Part shown: piece by piece, positions 1 to 7,997 of the stretch | Layout of the letters: the number at the start of each line of letters is the position of its first letter | How positions within the stretch are numbered: the first letter of the stretch is position 1 | Notes under the pieces: model-generated | Database searches by the model: none | What the model saw: the letters and a program-made list of their open reading frames with translations, nothing else | Told to the model about the DNA's origin: nothing | Made by a program: the position numbers and the translations under genes | Origin: JAGQSZ01 sp049647585 | GTDB lineage: Bacteria; Actinomycetota; Acidimicrobiia; Acidimicrobiales; Microtrichaceae | DNA: 48,410 bases | Assembly (NCBI GenBank): GCA_049647585.1 | Contig: JBARXY010000009.1 | Location: 1 to 48,410, forward strand | Direction of reading: 5' to 3'

Positions 1-2
1 TG

Positions 3-1448
3 GCTGACCGGGTGAAACAGCCTTCGGGGGTGACACGGTCACGGTTCCGGGTGTCGGCTGTGCTGGTTGACGGCACTCTCGCACCGGTTGTCGATGAGGC
101 CTTGTCGGCCGGGGTGATTGGTTGGGCCCATGTCGAGGTGTTCGCCAGGGTGACGAACAGTCGTAACCGGGACCAGATGGCAGTACTCGCACCGTTGCAT
201 GTTGAACGGGCGAGGGTGTTGTCGTTCTACCGGTGGAAACAAGAAGTGCGTCTCGCAGGCGAACTGTTCGATCAGGACGGTTCCGAACCTGACGGCGGTG
301 AGGGTCGTAACAGGTTGAGTTTCGGGGTCTCGGATGCGTTCACCTTGTTGAACGGCCAGTTGGACGCTGCGAACGCGGCGACTGTGACCGAAGCGATCGA
401 AGCTGTCACCGATGAACTGTTCAGATCCCGCCAGAGAGACGCCGAAACGACCGGCGGGGAGCTTGAGATCCCTGACCGGGCAACGTTGCGGGCGTTGGCG
501 TTGACCGAAATATGTAGGCGTGCGACAGCGAAACCGGTCGGGTCGACAACACCTGGCCGGCCTGAGGTGTCGTTGAGCGTCGGACCCGACAATTTCGGTC
601 ATGGCGTCACCAGATGGGGCGACACGGTCACCATCAGTGACAGTGTCTTGTTCTGTGTGGCGGATCTCGTCACGATCCTCACCGATACCCACGGCAACCC
701 GAAACGGATGGGACCCGGGTTCCCGTTCCCGATCCCACCCCAGCCGACAGGCGGGTTCGGGGTCACCGGTGACCAGTACCAACAACTGCTCGACGAGTTC
801 GAGGCGGCTCTGCCGGCGAGTTGGGAACACACGAAGTGGCAAGTCGAGCGGGGACGACAGATCCGTTACGCCACCCCCGAGCAACGCCGCGCTCTCGCCA
901 GCCGGGATGGTGGATGTGTGTTCCCTGGATGCGATATGCCCCACGCGTGGACCGACGCGCATCACGTCGCTTGGTGGCGAAACGGCGGAACAACCGATAT
1001 CGACCAGCTCATCAGTCTCTGTCGCCGCCACCATGGCGTAGCTCACATGACCGGCTGGAACGTCACCCTCGACAAACACGGCTGGACCCACTGGAGTACC
1101 CCCAACGGGCGACACCTCCACGGCCAACGCCACCACACCCAACCCACCCAGGACCCCGCAACCACCAACCGGAACGGCCAGACCGGCCAGACAGGCCAGA
1201 CAGGCCAGACAGGCCAGACGGGCCGGACTGGCGGGGGCAAGGGAACCAGCGTCGATGGCAACGGCACCAGGCCCAGCAGCCGGACCGGACAGACCGGCCA
1301 AGATGGCAACGGCACCAGCCCGCCCGACACCAGCCCGCCCGAGGCAAGCCCGCCCGGCACAGACCCGCCAGACAATCACCCGCCCGGCGCAGACCCGCCC
1401 GGCGCAAGACCACCCGGCACAGATCCACCCTGTTGCGGGGACAACTAG
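3..1448 (+). CDS. DUF222 / HNH endonuclease domain protein (13E12 family), 5' truncated by window edge
   Basis: The reading frame is open to the first bases of the window, and the helical N-terminus usual for DUF222 proteins is missing, so the gene probably begins upstream; a GTG at 12 is the first visible start. The middle is DUF222-like. An HNH nuclease module lies near residues 290-345, with CVFPGCD, the DAHHV histidine pair and a LCRRHHGVAH end, as in metal-dependent HNH nucleases. The last 100 residues are low complexity: a GQT tripeptide repeat, then a Pro-rich stretch of PPGxDPP-like units. This family is multicopy in many actinobacterial genomes and is often regarded as a repetitive or selfish element; its role is unknown. 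I see no inverted repeats or transposase beside it. The family call is firm, the function is not. Confidence 0.85.
   Translation, partial: ADRVKQPSGVTRSRFRVSAVLVDGTLAPVVDEALSAGVIGWAHVEVFARVTNSRNRDQMAVLAPLHVERARVLSFYRWKQEVRLAGELFDQDGSEPDGGEGRNRLSFGVSDAFTLLNGQLDAANAATVTEAIEAVTDELFRSRQRDAETTGGELEIPDRATLRALALTEICRRATAKPVGSTTPGRPEVSLSVGPDNFGHGVTRWGDTVTISDSVLFCVADLVTILTDTHGNPKRMGPGFPFPIPPQPTGGFGVTGDQYQQLLDEFEAALPASWEHTKWQVERGRQIRYATPEQRRALASRDGGCVFPGCDMPHAWTDAHHVAWWRNGGTTDIDQLISLCRRHHGVAHMTGWNVTLDKHGWTHWSTPNGRHLHGQRHHTQPTQDPATTNRNGQTGQTGQTGQTGQTGRTGGGKGTSVDGNGTRPSSRTGQTGQDGNGTSPPDTSPPEASPPGTDPPDNHPPGADPPGARPPGTDPPCCGDN
1176..1229 (+). repeat. 9-bp tandem repeat in DUF222/HNH gene
   Basis: Five near-identical copies of GGCCAGACA (last base variable) and one degenerate copy run head to tail. 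They encode GQT tripeptides in the C-terminal tail of the HNH protein. The period is a multiple of three, so copy-number change would keep the frame. Confidence 0.9.
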
Positions 1449-1609
1449 CCCCAGGGCCCGCTGAAACAGCGGAGCCGGACACAACACGAATGAGACGGCA
1501 ACCACCGGAACCCACCACAACCCGGGACACGCCGTCACATTCGCGCGCCCGAAATCAGCAAACAGCCACACAGCCGGGTTCGGCTGATCTGGATCGCTAG
1601 GATGTCGAC
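1449..1609. other. Intergenic region before MOSC gene
   Basis: These 161 nt hold no convincing ORF or strong terminator. The one recognisable element is a TAGGAT hexamer at 1598-1603, exactly six bases before the GTG of the next gene. Confidence 0.5.
1598..1603 (+). promoter_or_regulatory. Putative -10 box of a leaderless transcript (MOSC gene)
   Basis: TAGGAT fits TANNNT and sits six bases before the GTG at 1610, so transcription would begin at about the start codon. No Shine-Dalgarno sequence and no clear -35 are visible. The same spacing recurs at other first genes in this flank. Confidence 0.5.
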
Positions 1610-2431
1610 GTGAGTCCTGGACCAGTGACAGCGATCGGCACCGTGGATCAGTGCTGGCGTTATCCGGTCAAGTCCATGCAGGGTGCCCAGGTCAACCAGC
1701 TCGATGTTGAGCTGTTCGGGGTTCGGGGCGATCGCTATAGGGCGCTGATGGACCTTGGGAGTCAGCGGATCCTGTCGGCAAAGCGCCTTGGGGTCCTACT
1801 GACGGCACTGGCTGACGAGCAGGGTATGACGCTTCCGGACGGGCAGCGGGTCGACTACGAACATCCCGAGGTGTCGAACATCCTGTCGACCTGGCTCGAC
1901 CGCCCGGTGCGGCTCTGCAATACCGACGAAATTCCGGAACTCGGCATAGAGCAACTCACCTACGAGATGACCTTCGACCCACCCGATGACACGTCGGAGT
2001 ACTACGACATTCCGATGCCTCCCGGCAGCTTCCTGGATTTGGCTCCGCTCCACATCATGACTACGGCCACTCTTGACGCATGTCGGACGCGCCGGCCTGA
2101 TCTCGATTGGGACATCCGCAGGTTCCGGCCGAATCTTCTGATCGACATCGACGCCGAGCCCTACGTCGAGGATTCCTGGGTGGGCAGGCCGATTCGCATC
2201 GGAAGCGACCTCGTCATCGAGGTTCAACAGGGCACGGTCCGTTGCGCAATGCCCCTACGGGCCCAACCATCCCTCGGCTCCGACCGTCCAGAACTGGCCC
2301 GCGAGCCGGGTCTATTCCGGGCCATGAATGAACTCCGCCCCGACATGGCCAACCATCTTGGCGTCTACGTGAACGTCACTTCGCCCGGAGCGGTTCGTGT
2401 CGGGGACCGTTTGGCCTTCGTCGATATCTGA
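1610..2431 (+). CDS. MOSC domain-containing protein
   Basis: A 273-residue protein with an N-terminal MOSC_N beta-barrel region (WRYPVKSMQG near residues 16-25) and a C-terminal MOSC domain. The motif GTVRCAMP near residue 209 carries the conserved cysteine that MOSC proteins such as the mARC family use as a molybdenum or sulfur ligand. MOSC proteins carry sulfur or bind molybdenum cofactor in the cytoplasm. It lies just upstream of moaA, moaD-mogA and moaE, which supports a molybdenum link. The GTG start at 1610 is preceded by a -10-like box rather than a ribosome binding site. Substrate is unknown; a reductase partner is not encoded nearby. Confidence 0.85.
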   Translation: MSPGPVTAIGTVDQCWRYPVKSMQGAQVNQLDVELFGVRGDRYRALMDLGSQRILSAKRLGVLLTALADEQGMTLPDGQRVDYEHPEVSNILSTWLDRPVRLCNTDEIPELGIEQLTYEMTFDPPDDTSEYYDIPMPPGSFLDLAPLHIMTTATLDACRTRRPDLDWDIRRFRPNLLIDIDAEPYVEDSWVGRPIRIGSDLVIEVQQGTVRCAMPLRAQPSLGSDRPELAREPGLFRAMNELRPDMANHLGVYVNVTSPGAVRVGDRLAFVDI

Positions 2432-2450
2432 ACCAGCTGTCCTGGCGCAA

Positions 2451-2478
2451 TAGACCTCGATAGTTGAGTAGCTATGGT
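2451..2478 (+). promoter_or_regulatory. Putative promoter of moaA (TAGACC-16-TATGGT)
   Basis: TAGACC at 2451-2456 and TATGGT at 2473-2478 are separated by 16 bases, and the GTG chosen for moaA begins six bases after the -10 box. The message would therefore be leaderless. Confidence 0.5.
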
Positions 2479-2484
2479 TGGAGC

Positions 2485-3486
2485 GTGCTCCGCGACCCAA
2501 GGGAACAGACGCTCGTCGACTCCTACGGTCGTATCGCGCGTGATCTACGGATCTCTGTCACAGACCGATGCGATCTTCGTTGTACCTATTGCATGCCTGA
2601 AGCTGGGCTGGAGTGGCTCGACTCAGCCAGTCTCCTGACATTCGACGAGATCGTCCGTATCGCCTCAGTCCTCGTTGATCTGGGCATCACCTCGGTGCGA
2701 CTGACAGGAGGTGAGCCCTTGATGAGGCCGGGTCTGACCGACCTCGTTTCCGAACTGTCGGCGCTCGGTCTTTACGACCTGTCGATGACCACGAACGGGA
2801 CGACCCTCGCCCGTCATGCACAGAAGCTCGCTGATGCGGGTCTCAAGAGGGTGAACGTCAGCCTCGATTCGCTGGTGGCCGAGAGAGTCCTAGCGATCAG
2901 CCGACGCGATGTTCTGCACAAGGTTCTGGCAGGTATAGAAGCCGCGAAGGCAGCTGGACTGACGCCGGTCAAGGTCAACTGTGTGCTCGTCCGCGGAACC
3001 AACGATGACGAGATTCTGGATTTTGTGGCGTTCGCACGAGAGACCGGGGCCGAGGTCCGATTCATCGAAGACATGCCTTTAGGCGCTGACCAGACATGGT
3101 CCTCGGCGGTGGTCATGCCCGGATCCGAGATAGTTGACCTGATCAACTCCGTCTATCCACTGCGGGAGCAGCGACGAGGTTCCGAGCCGGCTAGTAGCTA
3201 CGAGTTCGCCGATGGCGTTCCCGGCCGCATCGGAGTCATCGCTAGTGTCACTCAGCCGTTCTGTTCGACCTGTGACCGCCTGAGGCTCACTTCGGACGGG
3301 TTTCTTCGAACGTGTCTCTTCGCCCATGAAGAAACAGATTTGAGGACTCTGCTGAGGGACGGAGCATCCGACGAAGTCCTTGCCGGAGTGATCAGGTCCT
3401 CAGTCCTGGCAAAAGGTCCGGGCCATGCAATCGGGCTTCGGGAGTTCGAGCAGCCGGTCAGATTCATGTCGAGGATCGGCGGATGA
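2485..3486 (+). CDS. moaA: GTP 3',8-cyclase MoaA
   Basis: Radical SAM enzyme for the first step of molybdopterin synthesis, turning GTP into 3',8-cyclo-GTP. The N-terminal cluster motif CDLRCTYC holds Cys29, Cys33 and Cys36, followed by the SAM-binding TGGEPL. The second cluster ligands are FCSTC and a cysteine 14 residues on (Cys260, 263, 277). The protein ends in Gly-Gly, a conserved and functionally important MoaA feature. Length from the GTG at 2485 is 333 residues, normal for the family. A TTG at 2464 would add seven residues but lies inside the putative promoter. The stop overlaps the next start by four bases. No moaC is present in the cluster. Confidence 0.95.
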   Translation: MLRDPREQTLVDSYGRIARDLRISVTDRCDLRCTYCMPEAGLEWLDSASLLTFDEIVRIASVLVDLGITSVRLTGGEPLMRPGLTDLVSELSALGLYDLSMTTNGTTLARHAQKLADAGLKRVNVSLDSLVAERVLAISRRDVLHKVLAGIEAAKAAGLTPVKVNCVLVRGTNDDEILDFVAFARETGAEVRFIEDMPLGADQTWSSAVVMPGSEIVDLINSVYPLREQRRGSEPASSYEFADGVPGRIGVIASVTQPFCSTCDRLRLTSDGFLRTCLFAHEETDLRTLLRDGASDEVLAGVIRSSVLAKGPGHAIGLREFEQPVRFMSRIGG

Positions 3487-4340
3487 CCACTGTTCTCTTC
3501 TTCGCCCGTGCCCGCGAGCTGGTCGGGGCGAAGTCTCAGGCGATTGCCGGCGACACGGTTGCCGAGGTTCTCGAAACTGCCTCTCGTCAGTACGGCAGTG
3601 AATTCGCCGAGCTGCTCGAATCGTGCACGGTGATGGTCGATGACGATGTGATTCGCCGCGATCAGCACGCCAGCCACCCAGCTGGTGACCAGATGGCTGT
3701 GCTTCCTCCGGTCTCGGGCGGTTCAGAAGAGGTCGGTCCCGCCGGGAGCCACTCGCAGCACGGCCAGTCGCAGCACGGTTGTGAGCCGCATGATGGTCAC
3801 GGGACGGGCGATCCTCAGCTGCGGGTTGCTGTGCTGACGGTGTCCGACCGAGCGTCGGTCGGAACGTATGAGGATCGCACGGGTCCGGCGATCGAGGCGG
3901 CGCTCGAAAGATTCGGAGTTCCGGGCGGATCCGATGTCTCCGTGCTCGACACTTCCGTGCTCGATACTGCCGTGCGCGACCGTCGAGTTGTCGCGGACGA
4001 TTGGAATGCGATTGCCGGGACACTGATCGAGTGGTGTGACTCGGGAGCCATCGACCTCGTCCTGACCAACGGTGGGACCGGGTTGTCGCCGCGTGATGTC
4101 ACTCCTGAGGTGACCAGACAGATCGTCGACGTTGAGGCACCAGGAATTGCTGAATTGATGCGGTCTGCGGGATTGCGTAGTACGCCACTTGCGGCTCTGT
4201 CGCGACAGGTCGTCGGGCGACGTGGCAACACCATCGTGGTCAATCTTCCGGGCTCGACCAGAGGTGCGGTCGAGAGTCTGGAGGCCATCGCTTCCATCCT
4301 TCCCCACGCCTGTCTCATGGCTCGAACCGAGGTCTGGTGA
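3483..4340 (+). CDS. MoaD-MogA (MoaB-type) fusion protein
   Basis: One 285-residue frame joins two molybdenum-cofactor proteins. Residues 1-80 are a ubiquitin-like MoaD (LFFARARELVG at the start, AVLPPVSGG at the end), the small subunit of molybdopterin synthase, which needs a C-terminal Gly-Gly for thiocarboxylation. Residues 81-112 are a His/Gly/Gln-rich linker with SQHGQSQHG. Residues 113-285 are a MogA/MoaB domain that adenylylates molybdopterin, with LTNGGTG at 195-201, SPRDVTPE, and NLPGSTRGA near 254. The Gly-Gly at 79-80 is therefore internal. ATG overlaps moaA by four bases and the stop overlaps moaE by four. A short SVLDT repeat sits in the MogA part. Domain calls are firm; how the MoaD half is activated is open. 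Confidence 0.9.
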   Translation: MTTVLFFARARELVGAKSQAIAGDTVAEVLETASRQYGSEFAELLESCTVMVDDDVIRRDQHASHPAGDQMAVLPPVSGGSEEVGPAGSHSQHGQSQHGCEPHDGHGTGDPQLRVAVLTVSDRASVGTYEDRTGPAIEAALERFGVPGGSDVSVLDTSVLDTAVRDRRVVADDWNAIAGTLIEWCDSGAIDLVLTNGGTGLSPRDVTPEVTRQIVDVEAPGIAELMRSAGLRSTPLAALSRQVVGRRGNTIVVNLPGSTRGAVESLEAIASILPHACLMARTEVW

Positions 4341-4828
4341 CTCTCCAATCGGACCAGTCCTCCATGCCCGGTCTGTCAGATCCGCCAACGGCCCGGGGAT
4401 TTTCCGATGCGATCGCCGTCGGGAGGCTGAGTCGAGAGTCGCTCGATGTTGCATCGTTGGTTGACTCGGTCAGACGGGACGACTGCGGGGGAGTGGTCGT
4501 ATTCGAAGGGACTGTTCGCTCGCCCAACCATGGACACGAGGTTCTGGCGCTGGAATACGAGGCGTGGGAGGACAAGGCGCCCGCGCAACTGGAACGCTTC
4601 GCCCGAGAGGTGGCCGGTGAACACGGTTTGGGGGCTGCCCTGGCCGTGCATCGGATCGGCCGGGTCGAGGTCGGGGAGGCGGCGGTAGTTGTCGTTGCGA
4701 TCGCAATTCATCGCGGTGCCGCATTCAAGGCGGCCGAGGAGTTGATCAACCGGGTCAAGTCCGAAAGCTGGATCTGGAAGAAGGAGCTCCGGGTCGGTGG
4801 CGAGGTGTGGATCGAGGGCTGCGATTGA
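4337..4828 (+). CDS. moaE: Molybdopterin synthase catalytic subunit MoaE
   Basis: MoaE inserts two sulfurs, delivered by thiocarboxylated MoaD, into precursor Z to make molybdopterin. The family core FEGTVRSPNHG followed by LEYEAWEDKA lies at residues 56-81. KSESWIWKKE at 141-150 contains the two active-site lysines, Lys141 and Lys148. The protein has 163 residues with an extra N-terminal segment of about 25. The GTG start overlaps the stop of the MoaD-MogA gene (GTGA), so translation is probably coupled, which suits subunits of one complex. Confidence 0.93.
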   Translation: MTLQSDQSSMPGLSDPPTARGFSDAIAVGRLSRESLDVASLVDSVRRDDCGGVVVFEGTVRSPNHGHEVLALEYEAWEDKAPAQLERFAREVAGEHGLGAALAVHRIGRVEVGEAAVVVVAIAIHRGAAFKAAEELINRVKSESWIWKKELRVGGEVWIEGCD

Positions 4829-5580
4829 GCGAGCCGCTTCAACTCGAGATCAACCGACGAACGGAGGTCGAGCGGATCTTCCTTACCGCCGGCGGCGAGG
4901 GCGACAGCCAGGGCGACGACCAGGGCGACGGTCAGTCTTGGGTCGATGTCAGGCGAAATTTCCTGGTCGATCCTGACGGGGTCTTCACCCGGACACTCCA
5001 ACAGACCCCTTGGGCCACGAGTGAAATCTGGCGCTATGAGAAGTACGTCGAGGAGAAGCGGCTCGGGGCATGGTTGAAACCCGACGACCTTGAACCGGCG
5101 ATTCGCCAGACCGGACTGCACCTCGAGTCCAGCTATCGGGTCAGTTTTTCCGGCGTCGCCGCGATCCTCTATCGGGACGGAAACGACTTCCAGGGCTTAC
5201 ACGCCGATCGAGAGATGAAGTGGCTCGATGAGACACTCATCGCGATCCTCGTCCTTGGGGAGCGACGCCCGTTCCTGCTGAGGCCCCGCGGCAACTGGTT
5301 GGATCGGGAACATCGTGGTGATCCCTCGAACGATGTCGAGATCGACCCCGGACGCGGTGACCTGATCGTGATGGGAGGTCGTGCCCAACGGGATTGGCTT
5401 CACGGCGTGCCTGCCCACGACACGTCCCGGCCGCGGATCTCGGTCACATGGCGGTGGAGTTCCCGTCGAGGCAGACCTGACACCGCGCCCGGCTACTCCG
5501 AAGGCAGACACTTCTCGGACGCGACTCGCAACGGTGGCGTGCGCCAGCCGGGTCGCCGCATCAGGAGACCCTCCGCCTAG
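4825..5580 (+). CDS. AlkB-like 2-oxoglutarate/Fe(II) dioxygenase
   Basis: A 251-residue protein of the AlkB superfamily, which oxidatively demethylates alkylated nucleic acids or other substrates. The iron ligands are visible as LHADRE (His126, Asp128) and WLHGVP (His193), and RPRISVTWRW carries the 2-oxoglutarate-binding arginine (Arg204). The N-terminus has a short acidic Gln/Asp/Gly repeat and the C-terminus is basic. I chose the TTG at 4825, which overlaps the moaE stop as TTGA with GAGGG upstream; a GTG at 4807 would add six residues. It sits last in the moa cluster although no molybdenum role is known for the family, so a functional link is only an inference. Confidence 0.82.
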   Translation: MSEPLQLEINRRTEVERIFLTAGGEGDSQGDDQGDGQSWVDVRRNFLVDPDGVFTRTLQQTPWATSEIWRYEKYVEEKRLGAWLKPDDLEPAIRQTGLHLESSYRVSFSGVAAILYRDGNDFQGLHADREMKWLDETLIAILVLGERRPFLLRPRGNWLDREHRGDPSNDVEIDPGRGDLIVMGGRAQRDWLHGVPAHDTSRPRISVTWRWSSRRGRPDTAPGYSEGRHFSDATRNGGVRQPGRRIRRPSA

Positions 5581-5585
5581 CCGAC

Positions 5586-5638
5586 GCCAGCTAGCCGATC
5601 CGCCAGCTAGCCGATCCGCCAGCTAGCCGATCCGCCAG
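5586..5638. repeat. 16-bp tandem repeat, 3.3 copies, between convergent genes
   Basis: Three exact copies of GCCAGCTAGCCGATCC and a partial fourth fill the space between the AlkB-like gene and the cyclase. The innermost copy is the final codons and TAG stop of the cyclase read on the minus strand (Trp-Arg-Ile-Gly-stop), so the repeat looks like tandem duplication of that gene's 3' end. Confidence 0.9.
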
Positions 5639-6723
5639 ACATCGACACGTTCAGAGATGTCGCGAAGACGCTTCTTTCCCTTGTGCACGGCATGTTCACA
5701 GTCACCGGCACCCTCGCCGGCGAGCAGGATCGTGTTCGGACGAGCCTTGTCGACAAGCCGCGCCGCCATGTTCACCGTCGTACCGAACCAGTCTCCGTCG
5801 CGGCTGAGCACCTCGCCGTAGGCAATGCCGCCACGGGCGCTCCGCAGCACGGGATCATCGGAGATCCTCTGCAGTAGGGACTGTGCCACTTCTGCGGCGG
5901 CATGCAGGTCGGGGGCCAAGTACATCACTTCATCGCCGATGTACTTGATCACCCGACCGCCGTTGGACACCGCCAACTGTGCGGACCACTCCTCGAACCG
6001 GGTCAGCGCAGCAGCCATGGTGTCCATGCCAAGGCGTTCGGTCGAGGTGGTGGAGTCGGTCAGATCAACGAAGCCGACGGCAAACATCCGCGCAGCCCCG
6101 GGATCCCCGGTCAAACGACTGACCGCCTGGTCGAACAGCAACTTGATCGCGACCTGCATGACCGTCGGAACGAGTTGGAAGGACTCGATCGCATCGAAGG
6201 CCAGAAGGGTGTAGGCCTCGCCCTGGGGGAGTTGGCTCTCGGTGTCGGCAAGCTCGGTCAGGGTCCTGCCGAACACACTCAGCGAGCCTTCCGCAATCGA
6301 TGCCAATGCCGAGCCGAGGACACGGGTGAAGTGCATCGTCGGCTCCTCTCCATAGAGAGCCATCCCGGCGGCGAAGCTTCTGAAGGCTTCTACCTCCTGG
6401 ACGCGACAGACCGCCTCGTCGCCCGGGTCGGGCAGTCCGAGCAGCATGCGTGCCCTGCGGCAGACATCGACATCGAGGCCAGAGCTGTGAGCCAGCTCCT
6501 CGATCGTTATCGGCGACTCGACTCCCCAGAGAACGTGGGAGCGGAGGACCTCGATCGTTTCGGATGGTCCGTTGGAGATCCCATCGTGGGATCCCAGTGA
6601 ATGTGCGGCGTCCAGACGATCGACCTCGCCTGCGTCGACCCCGGCGAGCAATAGCCTCAGCTTGACCTGATTCCAAAGGGTGGCATCGATGTGATTGGCG
6701 ACCGGCCGGATCGTGGGGTCCAC
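5623..6723 (-). CDS. Class III adenylate cyclase with N-terminal regulatory domain
   Basis: A 366-residue soluble cyclase that should make cAMP from ATP. The C-terminal catalytic domain (about 210-366) has both metal-binding aspartates (FVDLTDST, Asp220; IGDE, Asp264), the adenine-selecting lysine in VIKYIGD (Lys260), and the transition-state pair in NMAARL (Asn318, Arg322), so it looks active. The roughly 200-residue N-terminus resembles the helical autoregulatory domain of Rv1264-type cyclases; no membrane segment is seen. The start is set by GAAAGGAG at 6728-6735 (minus strand), four bases before the GTG at 6723. A longer frame to 6822 lacks such a site and would overlap the divergent SDR gene. 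Confidence 0.87.
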   Translation of the reverse strand: MDPTIRPVANHIDATLWNQVKLRLLLAGVDAGEVDRLDAAHSLGSHDGISNGPSETIEVLRSHVLWGVESPITIEELAHSSGLDVDVCRRARMLLGLPDPGDEAVCRVQEVEAFRSFAAGMALYGEEPTMHFTRVLGSALASIAEGSLSVFGRTLTELADTESQLPQGEAYTLLAFDAIESFQLVPTVMQVAIKLLFDQAVSRLTGDPGAARMFAVGFVDLTDSTTSTERLGMDTMAAALTRFEEWSAQLAVSNGGRVIKYIGDEVMYLAPDLHAAAEVAQSLLQRISDDPVLRSARGGIAYGEVLSRDGDWFGTTVNMAARLVDKARPNTILLAGEGAGDCEHAVHKGKKRLRDISERVDVWRIG

Positions 6724-6794
6724 CTGGCTCCTTTCAACGTTCTCTGCCGACTCGTCTTTGGTCACCACCGGAACGCTAGCTGTGCCCGATTGAG

Positions 6795-6800
6795 TAGGGT
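6795..6800 (+). promoter_or_regulatory. Putative -10 box of a leaderless transcript (SDR gene)
   Basis: TAGGGT ends six bases before the ATG at 6807. There is no Shine-Dalgarno sequence in the six-base gap, as expected for a leaderless message. Confidence 0.5.
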
Positions 6801-6806
6801 CCACGA

Positions 6807-7589
6807 ATGGATCTCGAAACACTTTTCTCCGTCTCGGGCAAGGTCGCCGTGGTCACCGGAGGCTCCCGCGGAATTGGTCTGATGATCGCCGAAGGGCTCG
6901 TCCGGGCCGGAGCCAAGGTGTACATCTCGTCTCGCAAAGCGGACGTCTGTGCCGAGGCGGCCGAGCATCTGTCGCAGCTCGGTTCATGCACTGCGTTTCC
7001 CACCGACCTATCCACCGAAGCGGGCGTTCTGGCGCTTGCATCGGCTGTCAGTGAGCGTGAGTCAAAGGTCGACATCCTGGTCAACAACGCCGGAGCGACT
7101 TGGGGCGCGCCTCTCGCTGACTACCCGGACGCCGCTTGGGACAAGGTCCTGGCGACGAATGTCAAAGGCGTGTTCGAACTGACCAAGGCGCTCGTCCCAC
7201 AGTTGAGTGCGGCAGCTTCGGCCGACGACCCTGCAAGGGTTATCAACATCGGTTCCATCGACGGAATCCGGGTTCCCGATACCGACAATTTTGCCTACGC
7301 AGCCAGCAAGTCGGCCGTCCACATGGTCACCAGACAGCTCGCCCACAAACTCGCCCCGGACCACATCACCGTCAATGCCATCGCCCCGGGGCCGTTCCCT
7401 TCGAAGATGATGGCGTTCATTCTCGATTCCGACGGTGGCGAGGAGATGGTCGCGTCGAGTGTGCCGCTCCGTCGCATCGGCAGGCCAGAAGATGTAGCCG
7501 GAACGGTTCTGTTCCTTGCCTCACGGGCGGGTAGCTATCTGACGGGTGCGATCATTCCCCTCGACGGCGGAGTTTCCTCCCGGGGCTGA
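6807..7589 (+). CDS. Short-chain dehydrogenase/reductase (SDR family)
   Basis: A 260-residue classical SDR. The Rossmann cofactor motif is TGGSRGIG at residues 17-24, NNAG is at 93-96, and the catalytic set is Asn118, Ser150, Tyr164 and Lys168 (YAASK). The C-terminal PLDGG loop is typical of FabG/RhlG-like 3-oxoacyl or alcohol reductases. It probably uses NAD(P)H to reduce a keto group, substrate unknown. The thioesterase gene follows after 18 bases in the same direction, which favours an acyl-CoA or acyl-ACP substrate. Confidence 0.88.
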   Translation: MDLETLFSVSGKVAVVTGGSRGIGLMIAEGLVRAGAKVYISSRKADVCAEAAEHLSQLGSCTAFPTDLSTEAGVLALASAVSERESKVDILVNNAGATWGAPLADYPDAAWDKVLATNVKGVFELTKALVPQLSAAASADDPARVINIGSIDGIRVPDTDNFAYAASKSAVHMVTRQLAHKLAPDHITVNAIAPGPFPSKMMAFILDSDGGEEMVASSVPLRRIGRPEDVAGTVLFLASRAGSYLTGAIIPLDGGVSSRG

Positions 7590-7607
7590 CTGGATAGGGA
7601 GATCGAC

Positions 7608-7997
7608 GTGGAACTGAGTGAGCTGGTCGCTTCCATGCCGTTTGCGGTCGCAACTGGCATCGAGTTGATGAGTGCCGATCCGGGCGAGGTTCACGGACGA
7701 CTGGAGTGGTCGCCCCAGATCTGCACCGTTGGGGGATCGATTCATGGCGGGGCGCTCATGACTCTTGCCGACAGCATCGGTGCGATCTGTGCCTTTCTGA
7801 ATCTGCCCGACGGAGCCGGCACGTCGACGATCGAATCCAAAACCAACTTCTTCCGAGGGCTCAGCAGCGGCCACGCAAACTGCGTGAGTCGACCGCTGCA
7901 CATCGGGCGAAGAACGGTCGTCGTCGAGACCGATATCCGGGATGATCAGGCCCGGCGTCTGTCGTTGACTATCCAGACCCAGGCCGTGCTGCTCTAG
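7608..7997 (+). CDS. PaaI-family acyl-CoA thioesterase (hotdog fold)
   Basis: A 129-residue single hotdog-fold protein. The family signature HGGALMTLADS lies at residues 46-56, with His46-Gly47 and Asp55 in the expected catalytic positions. Such enzymes hydrolyse acyl- or aryl-CoA thioesters as dimers or tetramers. The GTG start follows AGGGAG by seven bases. It is 18 bases behind the SDR gene, so the two are likely one operon in lipid or aromatic acyl metabolism. Exact substrate cannot be read from the sequence. Confidence 0.85.
   Translation: MELSELVASMPFAVATGIELMSADPGEVHGRLEWSPQICTVGGSIHGGALMTLADSIGAICAFLNLPDGAGTSTIESKTNFFRGLSSGHANCVSRPLHIGRRTVVVETDIRDDQARRLSLTIQTQAVLL

Noticed and set aside
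39..1571. 510-codon open frame on the minus strand opposite the HNH gene
   Set aside because: The plus strand has a clear HNH domain; the minus frame is low complexity and rich in Cys, Arg and Gly.
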